From an uncultured Dorea sp. (GTDB lineage: Bacteria; Bacillota; Clostridia; Lachnospirales; Lachnospiraceae), in assembly GCA_910579925.1 (NCBI GenBank), contig CAJTVY010000042.1, positions 1-32,648 of the forward strand: 32,648 nucleotides of DNA, written 5' to 3'. The notes under the pieces are model-generated. The model was not told the DNA's origin, made no database searches, and worked only from the letters and a program-made list of their open reading frames with translations. A program made the position numbers and the translations under genes. Shown in pieces: positions 31,316-32,648 of this stretch (position 1 is its first letter; every line of letters starts with the position of its first letter).

Positions 31316-31497
31316 ATGTATGATGTGAAAAATGTTACATAGCAAGTGACGAAAATGAACGGCGAATTATCATCAACAGCTTAAATAATCTACGAAACAA
31401 ACTAATTGAGAACAACAGATACACCGATGCGATTGATAAAATTCTAATCAAAATCGTAAACGCACCAATCAAAACATTCAAAATTACGGAAGTTTAA
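31316..31497 (+). pseudogene. Small gene of a TnpV module, broken by a one-base loss in an A-run
   Basis: Preceded by a strong AAAGGAGGT (31301-31309). The ATG frame (MYDVKN...) stops after eight codons, but one extra A in the run at about 31328-31333 would join it to CYIASDENERRIIINSLNNL...RYTDAIDKILIKIV...FKITEV. This ~60-aa product resembles the small proteins commonly found directly before tnpV in Clostridia elements. It ends one base before tnpV. A sequencing error in the homopolymer is possible. Confidence 0.55.
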
Positions 31498-31498
31498 G

Positions 31499-31879
31499 AT
31501 GATAAAAAAGACAATTTTTGAAGAAATGGGCGACACTTATACACAGATTGGAGATTACTTTCTTCCCGATTTAAAACTGCCCGAAGAAGAAACAAAGCCC
31601 ATCGGCATATGGGGACAGCGACACAGGCGCTATCTGAAAAAGCATAAAAGAGCAATTTACACTACTCTGCTCACAAGCGGTAAATTGAACGGCTACCTTG
31701 CTGATATTGACGAACAGGCAGAAAAAATGTTTTTTCGGCTGGTAAAGCAGATGGCAGAGCGTGAAAGCGTGACGGAACATTTAAAAGCAGATATGCAGTT
31801 CGAATGGGTACAAAAAATGAACAATATTCGCAATAGAGCAATGGAAATTGTAAACGAGGAAATCATTTTCGCCCAATGA
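31499..31879 (+). CDS. tnpV: TnpV family transposon-encoded protein
   Basis: 126-aa protein of the TnpV family, first named in Tn4451-type mobilisable transposons and widespread in Clostridia; its function is unknown. Typical parts are GDYFLPDLKLPEEE...PIGIWGQRHRRYLKKHK (about 18-50), SGKLNGYLADIDEQAE (about 60-76) and the end FEWVQKMNNIRNRAMEIVNEEIIF (about 100-124). Directly follows the small broken gene in what was one operon. It marks the start of a further mobile region that continues outside the window. Confidence 0.87.
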   Translation: MIKKTIFEEMGDTYTQIGDYFLPDLKLPEEETKPIGIWGQRHRRYLKKHKRAIYTTLLTSGKLNGYLADIDEQAEKMFFRLVKQMAERESVTEHLKADMQFEWVQKMNNIRNRAMEIVNEEIIFAQ

Positions 31880-32032
31880 CTTGGTGGTAGAGAAATTAAA
31901 GCCGCCTTCTTGTTTTCTACAAATTGATTTTGGATTTCTACCCTTGGTTGCGTAAATGTATAGGAAGCTGTATGGAATGTGATATATTTTTTTGATATCA
32001 TTTAGGCAACAAAACAAGGAGGATAGAGTAAT

Positions 32033-32491
32033 ATGAATTTTTCAGAAAAATTATTGACGCTCAGAAAAGCAAAAAATTTAACGCAGGAACAGCTTGCCGA
32101 AAAACTTGATGTTTCAAGGCAGTCTATTTCAAAATGGGAGAGCGGTCAGGCGGTTCCAGAAATGGAAAAAATAGTAGCATTGAGTGTGGTTTTTGATGTT
32201 ACAACTGACTATTTGCTAAAGTCATCAGAAATAGATGATTTATCTGTAAAAACAGAAATGTTGGAAAAGCAGCAGCAGAATATACTTATTAGAGAACAAA
32301 AGCAACAGCAAATTATGAATTGTATTATGTACTCTATTGCGGTATATATGATATTTTTTGCGGTATACTTTATTGGACATTTTCATTTTTGGTCTTGGGT
32401 AGCAAATCCCTCGGTCTTTTTTGCAGGCTTTCTTATCGCTACTGCTATTGTAATCTTTATATGCGTAAAGAAAATTAACAAAAGACAATAA
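32033..32491 (+). CDS. XRE regulator with two C-terminal membrane helices
   Basis: 152 aa: an N-terminal helix-turn-helix (FSEKLLTLRKAKNLTQEQLAEKLDVSRQSISKWESGQAVPE, about 3-43), a Gln-rich helical linker (LEKQQQNILIREQKQQQ), then two membrane segments (about 98-118 and 125-146). Such membrane-linked XRE proteins are common in Clostridia and usually act locally near antibiotic-response or transport genes. AGGAGGATAG precedes the ATG. Its partner, if any, lies beyond the window. Confidence 0.88.
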   Translation: MNFSEKLLTLRKAKNLTQEQLAEKLDVSRQSISKWESGQAVPEMEKIVALSVVFDVTTDYLLKSSEIDDLSVKTEMLEKQQQNILIREQKQQQIMNCIMYSIAVYMIFFAVYFIGHFHFWSWVANPSVFFAGFLIATAIVIFICVKKINKRQ

Positions 32492-32514
32492 GGAAGCATT
32501 CAATATTTATATTA

Positions 32515-32566
32515 TGATGAAAAGAACAGGCAAGGGGCTTTATTCCTTTTCCTGTTCTTTTCATCA
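32515..32566 (+). terminator. Terminator after the XRE-membrane gene
   Basis: Perfect 16-bp stem TGATGAAAAGAACAGG / CCTGTTCTTTTCATCA with a 20-base loop; nearly symmetrical, so it may stop transcription from both sides. The last bases of the window (AGGAGGTGCT) are the ribosome site of the next gene. Confidence 0.75.
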
Positions 32567-32648
32567 CAGCCATGTTTTTGAAAAATGAAGATATCTTACA
32601 AGAAATCAACAAACATTTTGAGTATAATATAGGGTGCTAGGAGGTGCT

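Noticed and set aside
1..32648. CRISPR array, rRNA genes, prophage structural genes
   Set aside because: No spaced direct repeats of CRISPR type, no rRNA-like sequence and no capsid, portal or terminase proteins were seen.

Overview
The window is chromosomal DNA of a gut-type Clostridia, most likely a Lachnospiraceae member. The evidence is the mix of Firmicutes housekeeping genes (CIRCE-controlled clpB, an LCP cell-wall ligase, a class B sortase with SPKTG substrates, a GH2 beta-galactosidase), strong AGGAGG ribosome binding sites, sigma-A promoters with 16-18 bp spacers, and TnpV / tyrosine-integrase mobile modules typical of that family. No species call is made.

Layout. (1) 1-2150: right end of an integrative element, with a rolling-circle HUH initiator and a frameshifted tyrosine integrase abutting the 3' end of tRNA-Pro(GGG). 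(2) 2228-5674: dapB, a YbjQ-family gene and a DEAD-box helicase, bracketed by two identical 144-bp non-coding insertions in opposite orientation. Each has terminal inverted repeats beginning GTAAC and a perfect 8-bp target duplication, i.e. a MITE, probably IS66-like. (3) 5675-11140: a cell-surface locus with a membrane-anchored C39-like peptidase, an LCP protein, a class B sortase and two secreted proteins ending exactly at SPKTGE with no membrane tail. The substrate gene, its leader, its terminator and the 3' third of the sortase gene form a ~1.15-kb inverted duplication. (4) 11144-13833: clpB with its CIRCE operator. (5) 13825-20805: a ~7-kb integrated element bounded by 60-bp direct repeats that begin in one CIRCE arm. 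It carries an integrase, two small coupled genes, a Cro/XRE switch with three operator sites, nested type I toxin-antitoxin cassettes, a decayed primase, an excisionase-like gene, two unknown genes and a DUF6076-like zinc-ribbon protein. (6) 20806-30606: ordinary host genes, namely trxA, an EcsC-family gene, an ECF sigma/anti-sigma pair with an ECF-type promoter, an RluA-type pseudouridine synthase, pyridoxal kinase, beta-galactosidase with a divergent AraC regulator, and a small membrane protein. (7) 30607-32648: another accessory region with a tandem holin-like toxin locus (one copy good, one decayed), a TnpV module and a membrane-linked XRE regulator; it continues past the window.

The most interesting content is in the non-coding space. 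One complete and one disrupted type I toxin/antisense-RNA system lie at 16.2-17.1 kb. A 593-bp inverted-repeat-bounded unit carrying the complete system has inserted into the toxin gene of the other. Both toxin mRNAs can fold an anti-Shine-Dalgarno onto their ribosome binding site. A third system with a G11 tract before the toxin start lies at 30.7-30.95 kb. The tail-less SPKTGE pair, arranged so that recombination between the inverted arms would exchange which protein follows the intact sortase, is the other strong lead. All functional statements rest on reading motifs and family resemblance by eye; no database search was run.
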